A stretch of 64,000 bases of DNA from Hydrogenophaga sp. IBVHS1 (GTDB lineage Bacteria > Pseudomonadota > Gammaproteobacteria > Burkholderiales > Burkholderiaceae_C): contig NZ_NFUU01000002.1 of NCBI RefSeq assembly GCF_002127265.1, positions 558,001 through 622,000 of the forward strand, given 5' to 3'. Shown piece by piece: positions 54,540 through 64,000 of the stretch (within the stretch, counting starts at the first letter, position 1; every line of letters starts with the position of its first letter). The notes under the pieces are model-generated. The model made no database searches. It had not been told where the DNA came from and saw nothing but the letters and a program-made list of their open reading frames with translations. A program made the translations under genes and the position numbers.

Positions 54540-55336
54540 GACGGTTCCTGGTTGGAGAGCGGGAGGGAGACCACGCCGAGCACTACGCCTTGTTGCACGG
54601 CCTGCTGCAGCCAGTGGCTGAGATTGAAATCCGTGCCGGCGACAGCGCTCAAGGCTTGCGGCAACGAGCTTCCCTGGCTCAGCGCCTCCAGCCACGCGGC
54701 TTCGGCGGGCGAGCATGCCGCCACACAAGGGCGCAGGCCCTGGCGCCACACCACGGCGCACTCGGCCACGCCCGCTTGCAGGCGCTGGGCAGCTTGCGCC
54801 AGGCTGGGCGTGCGCTCGCGATGCGCCTGCACCAGGCTCACCACGGGCCAGGGGCTCGAGATGATGGCCATGCCCGGCGCCAGCCGAAGCCCCAGGCCTT
54901 GCGGGTCGTCCTGTGCAAGGCGCTCGAAGCTCGGGAGATCCAAGAACGCATCGGGCGCGCCCGACGCCTGGTGCAGCGCCCACTCCACGCGTGCCAGGTC
55001 TGGCAGGCAAGGTTCGTCGGCGAGTGCGGCGAGCGAGCCGAGCAGATCGGGCAGCGCCTCGCCCCAGCGCCCCAGGTCGCCGCATCGGGGAGGATGCGAA
55101 TGCCACAGCTCCCGTGCCAGCGGCCCGAAATTTTCGCTGCCGATGAACTCGGCGAGCACCGGGTAGGCTGCCTGCAACGTGCGCTCGGCCAGGGCGTGGC
55201 CATGGGCCCGGTAGGCCGCATGGCCGCGTGTGGCATCGGGCACCAGCAGCGCTTGCAAACGGTCTTGCACCTCCAGCGAGGCGCGAGTGAACAGCGCATC
55301 CAGCAGGGCTTGCTGTTGAACCATCAGCGCCGTCAT
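54536..55336 (-). CDS. bufC: DUF2063 protein, partner of the DUF692 oxidase (BufC-like)
   Basis: Protein of 266 residues with the N-terminal DUF2063 domain (about 12-110: [68 protein letters not shown]). In characterised systems such proteins (MbnC-like) deliver the precursor peptide to the DUF692 oxidase. The C-terminal half is a variable domain. Start and stop both overlap the neighbouring genes by four bases (ATGA). Confidence 0.86.
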   Translation of the reverse strand: MTALMVQQQALLDALFTRASLEVQDRLQALLVPDATRGHAAYRAHGHALAERTLQAAYPVLAEFIGSENFGPLARELWHSHPPRCGDLGRWGEALPDLLGSLAALADEPCLPDLARVEWALHQASGAPDAFLDLPSFERLAQDDPQGLGLRLAPGMAIISSPWPVVSLVQAHRERTPSLAQAAQRLQAGVAECAVVWRQGLRPCVAACSPAEAAWLEALSQGSSLPQALSAVAGTDFNLSHWLQQAVQQGVVLGVVSLPLSNQEPS

Positions 55337-56238
55337 GCCATCTCCAGCCTCGGGGCAGTGCCCTGCAGGGCCCAGGCGGCGTGGCTGCGTGCGCGGGCTG
55401 CTTCGTCGAGCAGCACGTCCAGTTCAGGCACGTCGGTGTCCCATTCGATCAGGGTGGGTACGGCGCCGAACCGCTTCAACGCTTGGCGGTACAGCGTCCA
55501 CACCGGGTCCACCACCCGGCTGCCGTGGTCGTCGATGACGATATCGCCGCAATCCACATGGCCGGCCAGGTGCAGCTCGGCCACGCTGCTGGGCGCGATG
55601 TCATCAAGCCACTGCATGCAAGCCGTCAGTGGGTCGGGGAGTGCGGCATTGAGCGCGTTCACATAGATGTTGTTCACATCGATCAGCAACTGGCAGCCGG
55701 TGCGGCGGGCCAGCTGGTTGAGGAATTCAGGCTCGGCCATCTCGGCACCTTGCCATTGCACATAGGCCGAGAGGTTTTCGACCGCGATCGGGCGGCGCAG
55801 GCGCTCCTGAACATGCAGGACGTTGGCGCACAGCACATCCAGCGCTTCGCGCGTGAAGGGCAGCGGCAGCAGGTCGGAGGCGTGCACCACGCCCGCGCTG
55901 GCAGTAACGCCCTGCGCAAAACAGGCATGGTCGCTCACGCGCACCGGGTCCATCTCATGCACCAGGGCGGCGAGCAGATCGAGGTGTCGCTCATCGATAC
56001 CACTGGCCGAGCCCAGCGACAAACCCACACCATGCAGGCTGACCGCATAGCGCTCTCGCCCCTGTCGCAGCACCGCACGCGCGGCACCACCGGGTGCAAA
56101 GAAATTTTCGGAATGAACTTCGATGAAATCCAGCGCCGGCCGTTGTTCGAGCAGGCTGGCGTAGTGAGCGTGCCGCCAGCCGATGCCCGTCTCGCAAGCC
56201 CAGGCGGGCTGGCACACGGAGCGGTCGGCGGCGGTCAT
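55333..56238 (-). CDS. bufB: DUF692 multinuclear iron oxidase (MNIO, BufB-like)
   Basis: TIM-barrel iron enzyme of 301 residues that modifies cysteines of a peptide, like MbnB of methanobactin synthesis. Typical pieces: [76 protein letters not shown] and [10 protein letters not shown] with [10 protein letters not shown]; these contain the His/Asp/Glu ligands. ATG 56238 is chosen; it lacks a strong ribosome binding site but lies 25 bases after bufA, while an ATG at 56295 would overlap bufA. Confidence 0.9.
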   Translation of the reverse strand: MTAADRSVCQPAWACETGIGWRHAHYASLLEQRPALDFIEVHSENFFAPGGAARAVLRQGRERYAVSLHGVGLSLGSASGIDERHLDLLAALVHEMDPVRVSDHACFAQGVTASAGVVHASDLLPLPFTREALDVLCANVLHVQERLRRPIAVENLSAYVQWQGAEMAEPEFLNQLARRTGCQLLIDVNNIYVNALNAALPDPLTACMQWLDDIAPSSVAELHLAGHVDCGDIVIDDHGSRVVDPVWTLYRQALKRFGAVPTLIEWDTDVPELDVLLDEAARARSHAAWALQGTAPRLEMA

Positions 56239-56263
56239 GGGAAAGCCGGTGAAAGGGATGCGA

Positions 56264-56545
56264 TCAGGACTTCTTGGCGCCCATCTTCGCCTCATCCATC
56301 GTCATGCCCTTCATCTGCTTGCAGGTGCCTGCGGCCACGTACTTCCACTCGCCCTTGTCGTTGTCAACCTTGGCCTGGCCTGCGCAGGAATGGGTGCCCG
56401 CCAGATTGGCGCAATCGTTTTGCCCGGCCTTGGCGATGCCGAAGCACTTCTCTTTGGCGGCGTTCTGGGCGAGGGCCGGCGAGGACAACAGGGCCATCGA
56501 CATCAGCGAGGTGGCGGCGGCGGCGATCAGTTGGCGTTGGTTCAT
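56264..56545 (-). CDS. bufA: DUF2282 precursor peptide (bufferin-type, BufA1-like)
   Basis: Exported small protein of 93 residues. Signal peptide to about residue 26 (LLSSPALA). The mature part has four cysteines, C34, C45, C54 and C75, in the DUF2282 pattern [37 protein letters not shown]. In bufferins these cysteines are turned by the DUF692 enzyme into copper-binding groups; that function is inferred here. It starts the bufABCD operon. Confidence 0.92.
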   Translation of the reverse strand: MNQRQLIAAAATSLMSMALLSSPALAQNAAKEKCFGIAKAGQNDCANLAGTHSCAGQAKVDNDKGEWKYVAAGTCKQMKGMTMDEAKMGAKKS

Positions 56546-56582
56546 GAGAAAACTCCTGGTGGTTGAAGAAGAGACAAAAGGG

Positions 56583-56635
56583 CATCAACCAGTTCGCAGG
56601 TCCGGCAGGCGATGTTCCTTGCGGGCTGGTTGATG
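56583..56635. repeat. inverted repeat in the bufA leader
   Basis: CATCAACCAG (56583-56592) and CTGGTTGATG (56626-56635) are perfect 10-base complements with 33 bases between, located 38-90 bases before the bufA ATG. It may be an mRNA hairpin, a weak terminator for the upstream gene or an operator. Confidence 0.55.
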
Positions 56636-56688
56636 GTTGGTCCGCCAATGCGGCGCTTTCTTACGCATGACCAAAAGTTTTTTTCTGA

Positions 56689-57204
56689 TCACAGCAGATC
56701 GGCAATGCGATCCCAGGCCTCGGCGGGTACGCGTCCCTGATAGCGTTGAACCTCACGGCCGCTCTTGTCGAGCAGGAACACCGCGGGCAGGGTGCCGGGC
56801 GAGCCAAAGCTGTCGCGGTACGCCGGATCGCCCGCCCAGAGACTGACGAAGCGCTGGGCGGGCGGCACGGTGAGTTGCACCAGCTGGTGGTAGGTTTCGG
56901 CGGCACGGCGATCCCGGTCGGTGCTCACGGTCACGAGCTCGAAGGCCTGACCCTGCCAGCCCTTCACGTTGGCCCGCAATTCGGGCATCTTGTCGCGGCA
57001 GACCGCGCAGTCGGTGGCCCAGAAGAGCACCATCACCACCTTGCCGCGCGACCGGGCGAGGTCATAGGGTTGACCGTCGAGCGTGGTTCCCTTGAGTTCG
57101 GGCAGGGCCTGTGCGCTGGCGGACGCCATGCACAGCGCCATGGCGCAACCCAGCAAGAAGCCGGCGATGGGTCGTGTGCTGACCGAGGAGAACGGGTGGG
57201 ACAT
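56689..57204 (-). CDS. TlpA/redoxin-like thiol-disulfide protein
   Basis: Exported thioredoxin-fold protein of 171 residues. Signal peptide to about residue 32 (MASASAQA). Active site C66-A-V-C69 in FWATDCAVCRDKMPEL; the cis-proline region is in LPAVFLLD. ATG 57204 has a strong AGGAGG upstream. It is upstream of bufA on the same strand (143-base gap) and divergent from the ECF sigma gene, so it probably maintains cysteine redox state for the bufferin/copper function. Confidence 0.88.
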   Translation of the reverse strand: MSHPFSSVSTRPIAGFLLGCAMALCMASASAQALPELKGTTLDGQPYDLARSRGKVVMVLFWATDCAVCRDKMPELRANVKGWQGQAFELVTVSTDRDRRAAETYHQLVQLTVPPAQRFVSLWAGDPAYRDSFGSPGTLPAVFLLDKSGREVQRYQGRVPAEAWDRIADLL

Positions 57205-57263
57205 GAAAACCTCCTTGAAGTGCTTTCGTCGTCCGTCATGCCGTTTCATTACACTCAGCGCCC

Positions 57264-57845
57264 ATGCCCCAGCCCAACGCCGCCTCGTTCGAGCAACAAG
57301 TTGCCGATTTGCGTGCGTATTTGCTCAAATTCGCCCGCATGCAGCTTCGAAACGAAGCCTGGGCCGAAGACGCGGTGTCGGAAACCATGCTGGCCGCACT
57401 CTCCCGACCGCAGGGTTTTGAGCAGCGTTCGCAGCTCAAAACCTGGCTGGTGGGCATCCTCAAGCACAAGATCATCGATGCCCTTCGCCACCACCGCCGC
57501 GAGGTCTGTTCATCCAGCGGATCGGACGACGAACAGGCCGATCCGCTGGAAGACATGGCCTTCCGCGTCGATGGCCACTACGCGGAGAGTCCGGCCGATT
57601 GGGGAAATCCGGAACAGGACTTGAACAGCCGGCAGTTCTTTGCGATCCTCGAAGCCTGTACCGACAAACTGCCCGCCGTGCAGGGACGTCTCTTTCTCAT
57701 GCGAGAGTGGCTGGAACTCTCCAGCGAGGAAATCTGTAAGGAACTGTCGCTCACGCCGACCAACCTCTACGTCCAGCTGCACCGCGCCCGTCTGCGGCTG
57801 CGTGAATGTCTCGAACTCAACTGGTTTGCCCGTAAAACGCCATGA
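57264..57845 (+). CDS. ECF-family RNA polymerase sigma factor
   Basis: Extracytoplasmic function sigma factor of 193 residues with region 2 (YLLKFARMQLRNEAWAEDAVSETMLAALSRPQGFEQRSQLKTWLVGILKHKIIDALR) and region 4 (LPAVQGRLFLMREWLELSSEEICKELSLTPTNLYVQLHRARLRLRECLELNW). The linker (75-115) is long and acidic. It overlaps the zinc-finger anti-sigma gene by four bases. A CATTACACT box ends 8 bases before the ATG. Its likely targets are the divergent TlpA-like and bufferin genes, by context. Confidence 0.92.
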   Translation: MPQPNAASFEQQVADLRAYLLKFARMQLRNEAWAEDAVSETMLAALSRPQGFEQRSQLKTWLVGILKHKIIDALRHHRREVCSSSGSDDEQADPLEDMAFRVDGHYAESPADWGNPEQDLNSRQFFAILEACTDKLPAVQGRLFLMREWLELSSEEICKELSLTPTNLYVQLHRARLRLRECLELNWFARKTP

Positions 57846-58045
57846 AGCCCGTCTACCCACTGCGCAGAACATGCAAAGAGGTCAGCGCCCTGCTGATCGC
57901 CAGGGAAGACCGCGCCTTGCCGCTGGTGGAGCGCATGGCCCTGCGGCTGCACATGGCGATGTGCCAGGCTTGTCCGAAGTTTGAACGCCAGTTGCTCACC
58001 ATGCGCAATGCCATGGGGCGGTGGCGGCACTACTCTGAAGATTGA
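57842..58045 (+). CDS. zinc-finger (ZAS-type) anti-sigma factor, short
   Basis: Protein of 67 residues with the zf-HC2 ligand pattern: C11, H37, C41 and C44 (H-x3-C-x2-C in LRLHMAMCQAC). No membrane helix follows, so this is a soluble, minimal anti-sigma of the redox- or metal-responsive kind. ATGA overlap with the sigma gene implies balanced synthesis. It ends 12 bases before the stop of convergent ftsY. Confidence 0.88.
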   Translation: MKPVYPLRRTCKEVSALLIAREDRALPLVERMALRLHMAMCQACPKFERQLLTMRNAMGRWRHYSED

Positions 58046-58057
58046 GGCCGGCTTCGT

Positions 58058-59071
58058 TCAGGCCAGCAGGGCCTGTGCGAACTCGCGCGCGTCGAAGGTT
58101 TCGAGGTCTTCGAGCTTTTCGCCCACGCCAATGAAATAGACCGGCACCGGCTTCTCGCGCGCAATGGCGCACAGCACGCCACCCTTGGCTGTGCCATCGA
58201 GCTTGGTGATGATCAAACCCGTGAGCGTGAGCGCTTCATCGAACGCCTTCACCTGATGCAGGGCGTTCTGGCCCGTGTTGCCATCGATCACCAGCAGCAC
58301 CTCATGCGGCGCTGAAGCGTCGGCCTTCTGCACCACGCGCTTGATCTTGCGCAGTTCTTCCATCAGGTGCAGTTGTGTGGGCAGACGCCCTGCGGTGTCC
58401 ACCAGCACCACGTCGCGCCCGCGCGCCTTGCCGGCGGTGACGGCGTCGAAACTCACGGCGGCCGGGTCACCGCCTTGCTGCGTGATGATCTCCACCGTGT
58501 TTCGGTCGGCCCAGACGGCGAGCTGCTCGCGCGCGGCGGCTCGAAACGTGTCGGCAGCCGCCAGCAGCACGCTGGCACCCCCATCGGCCAGATGGCGCGT
58601 GAGTTTGCCGATGGAGGTGGTCTTGCCGGCGCCATTCACGCCCGCCACCATGATCACGGTGGGCTTGTGCTCGCCGATCACCAGCGGCTTCTGCAAGGGC
58701 TTGAGCAGATCCGCGATCGCGTCGGCCAGCAAGCCCTTGACGGCTGCGGGGTCGGTGGTCTTGCTCTCCTTCACGCGGCGCTTGAGGTCGGCGAGCAGGT
58801 GCGTGGTGGCTTTCACACCGGTATCGGCCATCAGCAAGGCCGACTCCAGTTCTTCGTAGAGCGCATCGTCGATCTGCGTTCCCGTGAAGACGGTGGCAAT
58901 GCCACTGCCGGTCTTGCGCAGCCCGGTCTTGAGCTTGTCGAGCCAGCCCTGGCGTGGCGTCGCGCTCTCCGGAATCGCCACCGAAGCGGGGATGACGGGC
59001 GGCGGCAACTCGGCTGGTGGAGCGACGGCGGGGGAGGGTGCGGGGGATTTTTTGCGGAAGAACGAGAACAT
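58058..59071 (-). CDS. ftsY: signal recognition particle receptor FtsY
   Basis: SRP receptor GTPase of 337 residues. A short Pro/Ala-rich acidic-poor A domain (1-40) precedes the N domain, then the G domain with GVNGAGKTTSIGKL, DTAGRLPTQLHLMEEL, TKLDGTAKGG and the closing GVGEKLEDLETFDAREFAQALL. ATG 59071 gives the common MFSFF start. It is divergent from the M16 peptidase genes. Confidence 0.96.
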   Translation of the reverse strand: MFSFFRKKSPAPSPAVAPPAELPPPVIPASVAIPESATPRQGWLDKLKTGLRKTGSGIATVFTGTQIDDALYEELESALLMADTGVKATTHLLADLKRRVKESKTTDPAAVKGLLADAIADLLKPLQKPLVIGEHKPTVIMVAGVNGAGKTTSIGKLTRHLADGGASVLLAAADTFRAAAREQLAVWADRNTVEIITQQGGDPAAVSFDAVTAGKARGRDVVLVDTAGRLPTQLHLMEELRKIKRVVQKADASAPHEVLLVIDGNTGQNALHQVKAFDEALTLTGLIITKLDGTAKGGVLCAIAREKPVPVYFIGVGEKLEDLETFDAREFAQALLA

Positions 59072-59100
59072 TTTCGAATCTCTAGAATCCATTGCATTCT

Positions 59101-60504
59101 ATGAAACGCTCCCCACGCCTGCTCTTCGCCCGCCTGGGTGCCTGCTTTTCCCCTCTGGTTCTGGTCCTTGCGCTCACGCTGCCGGGTGGTGCGGGTGCGC
59201 AGGCTCCACCGGCATCCGCTGCGCGTTCCTTCACGCTGGCCAATGGCATGACGCTGATCGTGCGGCCCGACCGGCGCGCGCCCACGGTGGTGCACATGCT
59301 CTGGGTGCGGGTGGGCTCGATGGACGAGGTCGATGGCACTTCCGGCGTGGCACACGTGCTGGAACACATGATGTTCAAGGGCACGCCCGATCTGGCGCCC
59401 GGCGAGTTCTCGCGCCGCGTGGCCGCACTGGGCGGTCGCGAAAATGCCTTCACGAGCCGCGACGCCACGGCCTACCACCAGCAGGTGCCGGCGGAACGTC
59501 TGGAGGACGTGATGAAGCTCGAGGCCGATCGGTTTGCGCGCAACCAGTGGGACGATGCGGAGTTCAAGCGCGAGATCGAGGTCATCAAGGAAGAACGTCG
59601 CCAGCGCACCGAGGAATCACCTCGCTCGCGCATGTATGAAGCGCTCAATGCCATGGTGTATCAGGCCAGCCCTTACCGCCGGCCCATCATCGGCTGGATG
59701 AGCGACCTGGACGCCATGACGCCCGACGACGCGCGCAACTTCTACCGCCAGTGGTACAGCCCATCCAACGCCGCCGTGGTGGTGGCTGGCGACGTGGATG
59801 TGGACCAGGTGCTGGCGCTGGCGCAGAAGCATTACGGGGCGATTCCTGCGCGCGTTGTGCCGGCGCGCAAGCCGCGCGAAGAGCCTCCGCAGCTGGGACC
59901 GCGCCGCATGGAATACCGCGCCGTGGCCGAGCAGGCCGTGGTGGCGCTGGTGTACAAGGCACCGCGCTGGGTGGGCGACGACAGCAGCAAGAGCCAGGAT
60001 GCCCTTGCGCTCACCGTGCTGGCCGCTGTACTGGATGGCTACAGCGGTGCGCGCCTCGACCGCGCCCTGGTGCAGGGCGCTGGTCATGGCGGCAAGCGCT
60101 TCGCCGATGGCGCCAGTGCATCCTTTGGTCTCATGGGGCGCGGCCCGCAGGAGTTCTCGCTGAGCGCGGTGCCCGCCCGGGGCGTGAGCGCCGAGATGGC
60201 CGCCGCCGCGCTCAAGACCGAGGTGGCGCGCATTGCGCGCGAAGGTGTGAGCGATGCCGAGTTGCGACGCGTCAAGACCCAATGGACGGCGAGCGAGGTG
60301 TACAAGCTCGACTCGGTGGTCAACCAGGCGCGCGAGCTGGGCAGCTACTGGATCAATGGCATGGGGCTGGACGCCGGAGAGCGCCTCATGGCACAACTGC
60401 GAGGCGTGTCCGCCGCGCAAGTGCAGTCGGTTGCACAGCGTTATTTTTCCGACGATCAGCTCACCACCGCCGTGCTGGTGCCCACACCGCCTGCAGCGAA
60501 GTGA
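59101..60504 (+). CDS. M16 zinc peptidase, catalytic subunit
   Basis: Exported pitrilysin-family protease of 467 residues, signal peptide ending GAGAQA near residue 34. The inverted zinc motif HxxEH is intact (HVLEHMMFKG), with the third ligand Glu downstream in the GRENAFTSRDATAYH region. The first of a tandem pair; such pairs form a heterodimer of an active and an inactive subunit. A TAGAAT box lies 14 bases before the start. The substrate is unknown. Confidence 0.92.
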   Translation: MKRSPRLLFARLGACFSPLVLVLALTLPGGAGAQAPPASAARSFTLANGMTLIVRPDRRAPTVVHMLWVRVGSMDEVDGTSGVAHVLEHMMFKGTPDLAPGEFSRRVAALGGRENAFTSRDATAYHQQVPAERLEDVMKLEADRFARNQWDDAEFKREIEVIKEERRQRTEESPRSRMYEALNAMVYQASPYRRPIIGWMSDLDAMTPDDARNFYRQWYSPSNAAVVVAGDVDVDQVLALAQKHYGAIPARVVPARKPREEPPQLGPRRMEYRAVAEQAVVALVYKAPRWVGDDSSKSQDALALTVLAAVLDGYSGARLDRALVQGAGHGGKRFADGASASFGLMGRGPQEFSLSAVPARGVSAEMAAAALKTEVARIAREGVSDAELRRVKTQWTASEVYKLDSVVNQARELGSYWINGMGLDAGERLMAQLRGVSAAQVQSVAQRYFSDDQLTTAVLVPTPPAAK

Positions 60505-60506
60505 CC

Positions 60507-61868
60507 ATGACCTTCTCCACCCAACCGTCCCGCACGCTTCTGATCCGATGGGCGACGCTGACCGCCAGTGCACTGGCCCTGCTGGCCGCGCTGCCCGCGC
60601 ACGCCGCCATTCCGATCGAACACTGGACCCACGCCAGCGGCGCGCGCGTCTATCTGGTGCCCAGCCCGTCGATTCCCATGCTCGACGTACAGGTCGATTT
60701 CGACGGTGGCAGTCGCCGTGACCCGGCGCGGCAGGCGGGTCTGGCCAGCGCGACGGCTGGCCTGTTGTCGGATGGCGTGGCGGCACAGGGCGGTCAGCCC
60801 GCGCTGGACGAGAACCAGTTGAGCGAAGCCTGGGTGGACCTTGGTGCCCAGTTTGGCGCGCAGGCTGGTACCGACCGTTTCAGCGTGTCTCTGCGCACGC
60901 TCACCGAACCCGAGTTGCTGGACCGCGCCGTGGCCCTCGCTGCGCGGCAACTCGCCGCGCCAGCCTGGCCCGAGCGCGTGTGGCAGCGCGATCGCGAACG
61001 CATGCTGGCGTCTCTCAAGGAAGCAGAAAACCGGCCCGGCACCCTTGCGGGTCGTGCGTTCGCTCGCGCGGTCTATGGCAGCCATCCCTATGGGCAGCAG
61101 ACCGATGCCGCCACGCTGCAGGCCATTGGCGTGGCCGACATGCAGGCCTTCTACCGGCGGCATGTGGTTGCCTGCCGGGCGCAGGTCACGTTGGTAGGCG
61201 CCATCGACCGTGCCCGTGCCGATCGCATGGTGGGCCAGCTCATGGCGGCTGTGCAGCCGCACGGCTGCGCACCTCTGCCCAGCGTGCCCGAGGTGTCCGA
61301 TCTGCCACGTGCCGTGGAAGAACGCCTGCCGTTCGATGCCGCCCAGGCCCAGGTGCTGATCGGCCAACCCGGCATCGCGCGCGACCACCCGGATTTTTTC
61401 CCCCTGTTCGTGGGCAACTACATCCTGGGTGGCGGCGGTTTCGTCTCGCGGTTGACGACCGAGGTGCGCGAAAAGCGCGGTTTGAGCTACAGCGTCTACA
61501 GCTACTTTTCACCCGGTCGACACGCCGGGGCCTTTCAGATCGGCCTGACGACACGGCCCGACCAGGCAGCGCAGGCGGTGGACGTGTCGCGAGAGGTGGT
61601 GCGCAACTTTGTGGCGCAAGGCCCCACCGAGGCCGAGCTGCAGGCGGCCAAGGACTTTCTCATCAACGGCTTCGCGCTGCGCATCGACAGCAACCGCAAG
61701 CTGCTCGACAACGTGGCCAACATCGCCTGGAACGGTCTGCCGCTGGACTATCTGGACACATGGACCGATCAGGTGCGGCGCGTGAGTGTGGCCGACATCC
61801 GGCGCGCCTTCGCCCAAGCGATTCGGCCCGATCGCATGGTCACGGTGGTGGTGGGCGCGAAGCCCTGA
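60507..61868 (+). CDS. M16 peptidase, non-catalytic partner
   Basis: Exported protein of 453 residues (signal peptide ending LPAHA near 32). The M16 fold is clear in the C-terminal part (VGNYILGGGGFVSRLTTEVREKRGLSYSVYSYF), but the HxxEH zinc motif is missing; the aligned part reads GLASATAGLLSDG. It therefore acts as the inactive partner that completes the active chamber. It starts 2 bases after the first subunit stop. Confidence 0.92.
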   Translation: MTFSTQPSRTLLIRWATLTASALALLAALPAHAAIPIEHWTHASGARVYLVPSPSIPMLDVQVDFDGGSRRDPARQAGLASATAGLLSDGVAAQGGQPALDENQLSEAWVDLGAQFGAQAGTDRFSVSLRTLTEPELLDRAVALAARQLAAPAWPERVWQRDRERMLASLKEAENRPGTLAGRAFARAVYGSHPYGQQTDAATLQAIGVADMQAFYRRHVVACRAQVTLVGAIDRARADRMVGQLMAAVQPHGCAPLPSVPEVSDLPRAVEERLPFDAAQAQVLIGQPGIARDHPDFFPLFVGNYILGGGGFVSRLTTEVREKRGLSYSVYSYFSPGRHAGAFQIGLTTRPDQAAQAVDVSREVVRNFVAQGPTEAELQAAKDFLINGFALRIDSNRKLLDNVANIAWNGLPLDYLDTWTDQVRRVSVADIRRAFAQAIRPDRMVTVVVGAKP

Positions 61869-61896
61869 GTCACGCGCTGACGTTAAGCTCGGCAGC

Positions 61897-62511
61897 ATGA
61901 AGAAATCACCTGCCAGCGCCACGCGTGCACCCGTCACCACCCCGCACGAGGTCCGCATCATCGGCGGCCAGTGGAAACGCACGAAACTGCCCGTGGCCGA
62001 TCGGCCCGGACTTCGACCCACGCCCTCGCGAGTTCGCGAAACCCTCTTCAACTGGCTGGGGCAGGACCTGACAGGATGGCGCTGCCTGGATGCCTTCGCC
62101 GGCACGGGCGCGCTCGGGCTCGAAGCCGCCTCGCGCGGTGCCGCCGAGGTGGTGCTGGTGGAGCAGGACGCCGCCCTGCTGAACAACCTGAGCCGGATCG
62201 TTACAAAACTGAAGGCTGGCGCGGTGCGTGTGGAGCGGGGCGACGGCGTGGCGGCGCTGCGCCAGCGGCTCGGCCAGGGTCTGGACGTGGTGTTTCTGGA
62301 TCCACCCTTCGCCGAAGGCCAGAACGACGCTCTGGTGGTCGCGGCTCTGGCCGCCGCGCGCCAGGCGGTGCGTGAAGACGGCCTGATCTACCTGGAAGCC
62401 TCCCGCCCCTGGCTGCAAGACGAACTGGCGCAACTCGGCCTGGAGATGCACCGACAGGGCCGCGCCGGCGCGGTGGCCTTTCACCTGTTGCGGCCATTGC
62501 CTGCGCAGTAA
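61897..62511 (+). CDS. rsmD: 16S rRNA (guanine(966)-N(2))-methyltransferase
   Basis: RsmD methyltransferase, 204 residues. Family motifs: RIIGGQWKRTKLPV, RPTPSRVRETLFNWL, the SAM site CLDAFAGTGALGLEAASRGA and catalytic DPPF (in VVFLDPPFAEG). It precedes coaD by 36 bases, the common rsmD-coaD order. The N-terminal 15 residues are poorly conserved. Confidence 0.95.
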   Translation: MKKSPASATRAPVTTPHEVRIIGGQWKRTKLPVADRPGLRPTPSRVRETLFNWLGQDLTGWRCLDAFAGTGALGLEAASRGAAEVVLVEQDAALLNNLSRIVTKLKAGAVRVERGDGVAALRQRLGQGLDVVFLDPPFAEGQNDALVVAALAAARQAVREDGLIYLEASRPWLQDELAQLGLEMHRQGRAGAVAFHLLRPLPAQ

Positions 62512-62547
62512 AGAGCCCCCTGCGGGCCCTCGCGCATAATCTTCGGG

Positions 62548-63997
<1,450 letters not shown>

Positions 63998-64000
63998 GGG

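Overview
The window is a 64-kb piece of chromosome from a high-GC betaproteobacterium, most likely a Comamonadaceae member close to Hydrogenophaga (inference from protein style, the trxB / Crp-type regulator / ftsK / lolA / rarA gene order, the Bug-type receptor and the TRAP cassette). Genes are densely packed and no gap reaches 300 bases. I see no rRNA or tRNA gene, no insertion sequence, no integrase and no CRISPR array.

Layout. 1-19.5 kb is core: a cut-off acyl-CoA dehydrogenase, yceH, purN, prfC, an RsmB-type RNA methyltransferase, a fatty acid desaturase, rpmG-rpmB, trxB, a Crp/Fnr regulator, ftsK-lolA-rarA, the livHMGF branched-chain amino acid transporter, lysS, and rpoH behind an exact CIRCE operator. 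19.8-24.8 kb is an uncharacterised locus: a SARP-like regulator fused to an alpha/beta hydrolase, two TTC38-type repeat proteins, a DUF2917 protein and a small membrane protein. Both effector operons start behind the same 31-bp element, which has 11-bp-spaced GGAC repeats. 24.8-32.4 kb is a hexuronate oxidation island (GntR regulator, uronate dehydrogenase, SMP-30 lactonase, TRAP transporter, Bug receptor, aldose epimerase). 32.5-40 kb holds NnrU, a PQQ sugar dehydrogenase, egtB-egtD (ergothioneine), selD, a RidA-like protein, an AAA/DUF4143 gene and a haloacid dehalogenase.

40-47.5 kb is a pair of divergent operons built from families described as selenium- or arsenosugar-associated: a TVP38-reductase fusion, DUF3047, the SelD-linked FAD oxidoreductase and DUF4399 on one side, and a sugar-kinase-like phosphotransferase plus a fusion of the TIGR04283 and TIGR04282 glycosyltransferases on the other. 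A second AAA/DUF4143 gene follows. Both AAA/DUF4143 genes begin 4-5 bases after AT-rich palindromes. 48.7-54 kb carries a small membrane protein, uppP and a counterpart of the E. coli ynjB-ynjC-ynjD-ynjF set. 54-58 kb is a bufferin-type operon (DUF2282 peptide, DUF692 iron oxidase, DUF2063 partner, DoxX), with a thiol-disulfide protein and an ECF sigma/anti-sigma pair beside it. 58-64 kb returns to core genes: ftsY, two M16 peptidases, rsmD, coaD, a YfhL-type ferredoxin and pth.

The strongest candidates for something undescribed are the regulator/TTC38 locus with its paired promoter element, the selD/egt/glycosyltransferase neighbourhood, and the two palindrome-plus-AAA/DUF4143 cassettes.
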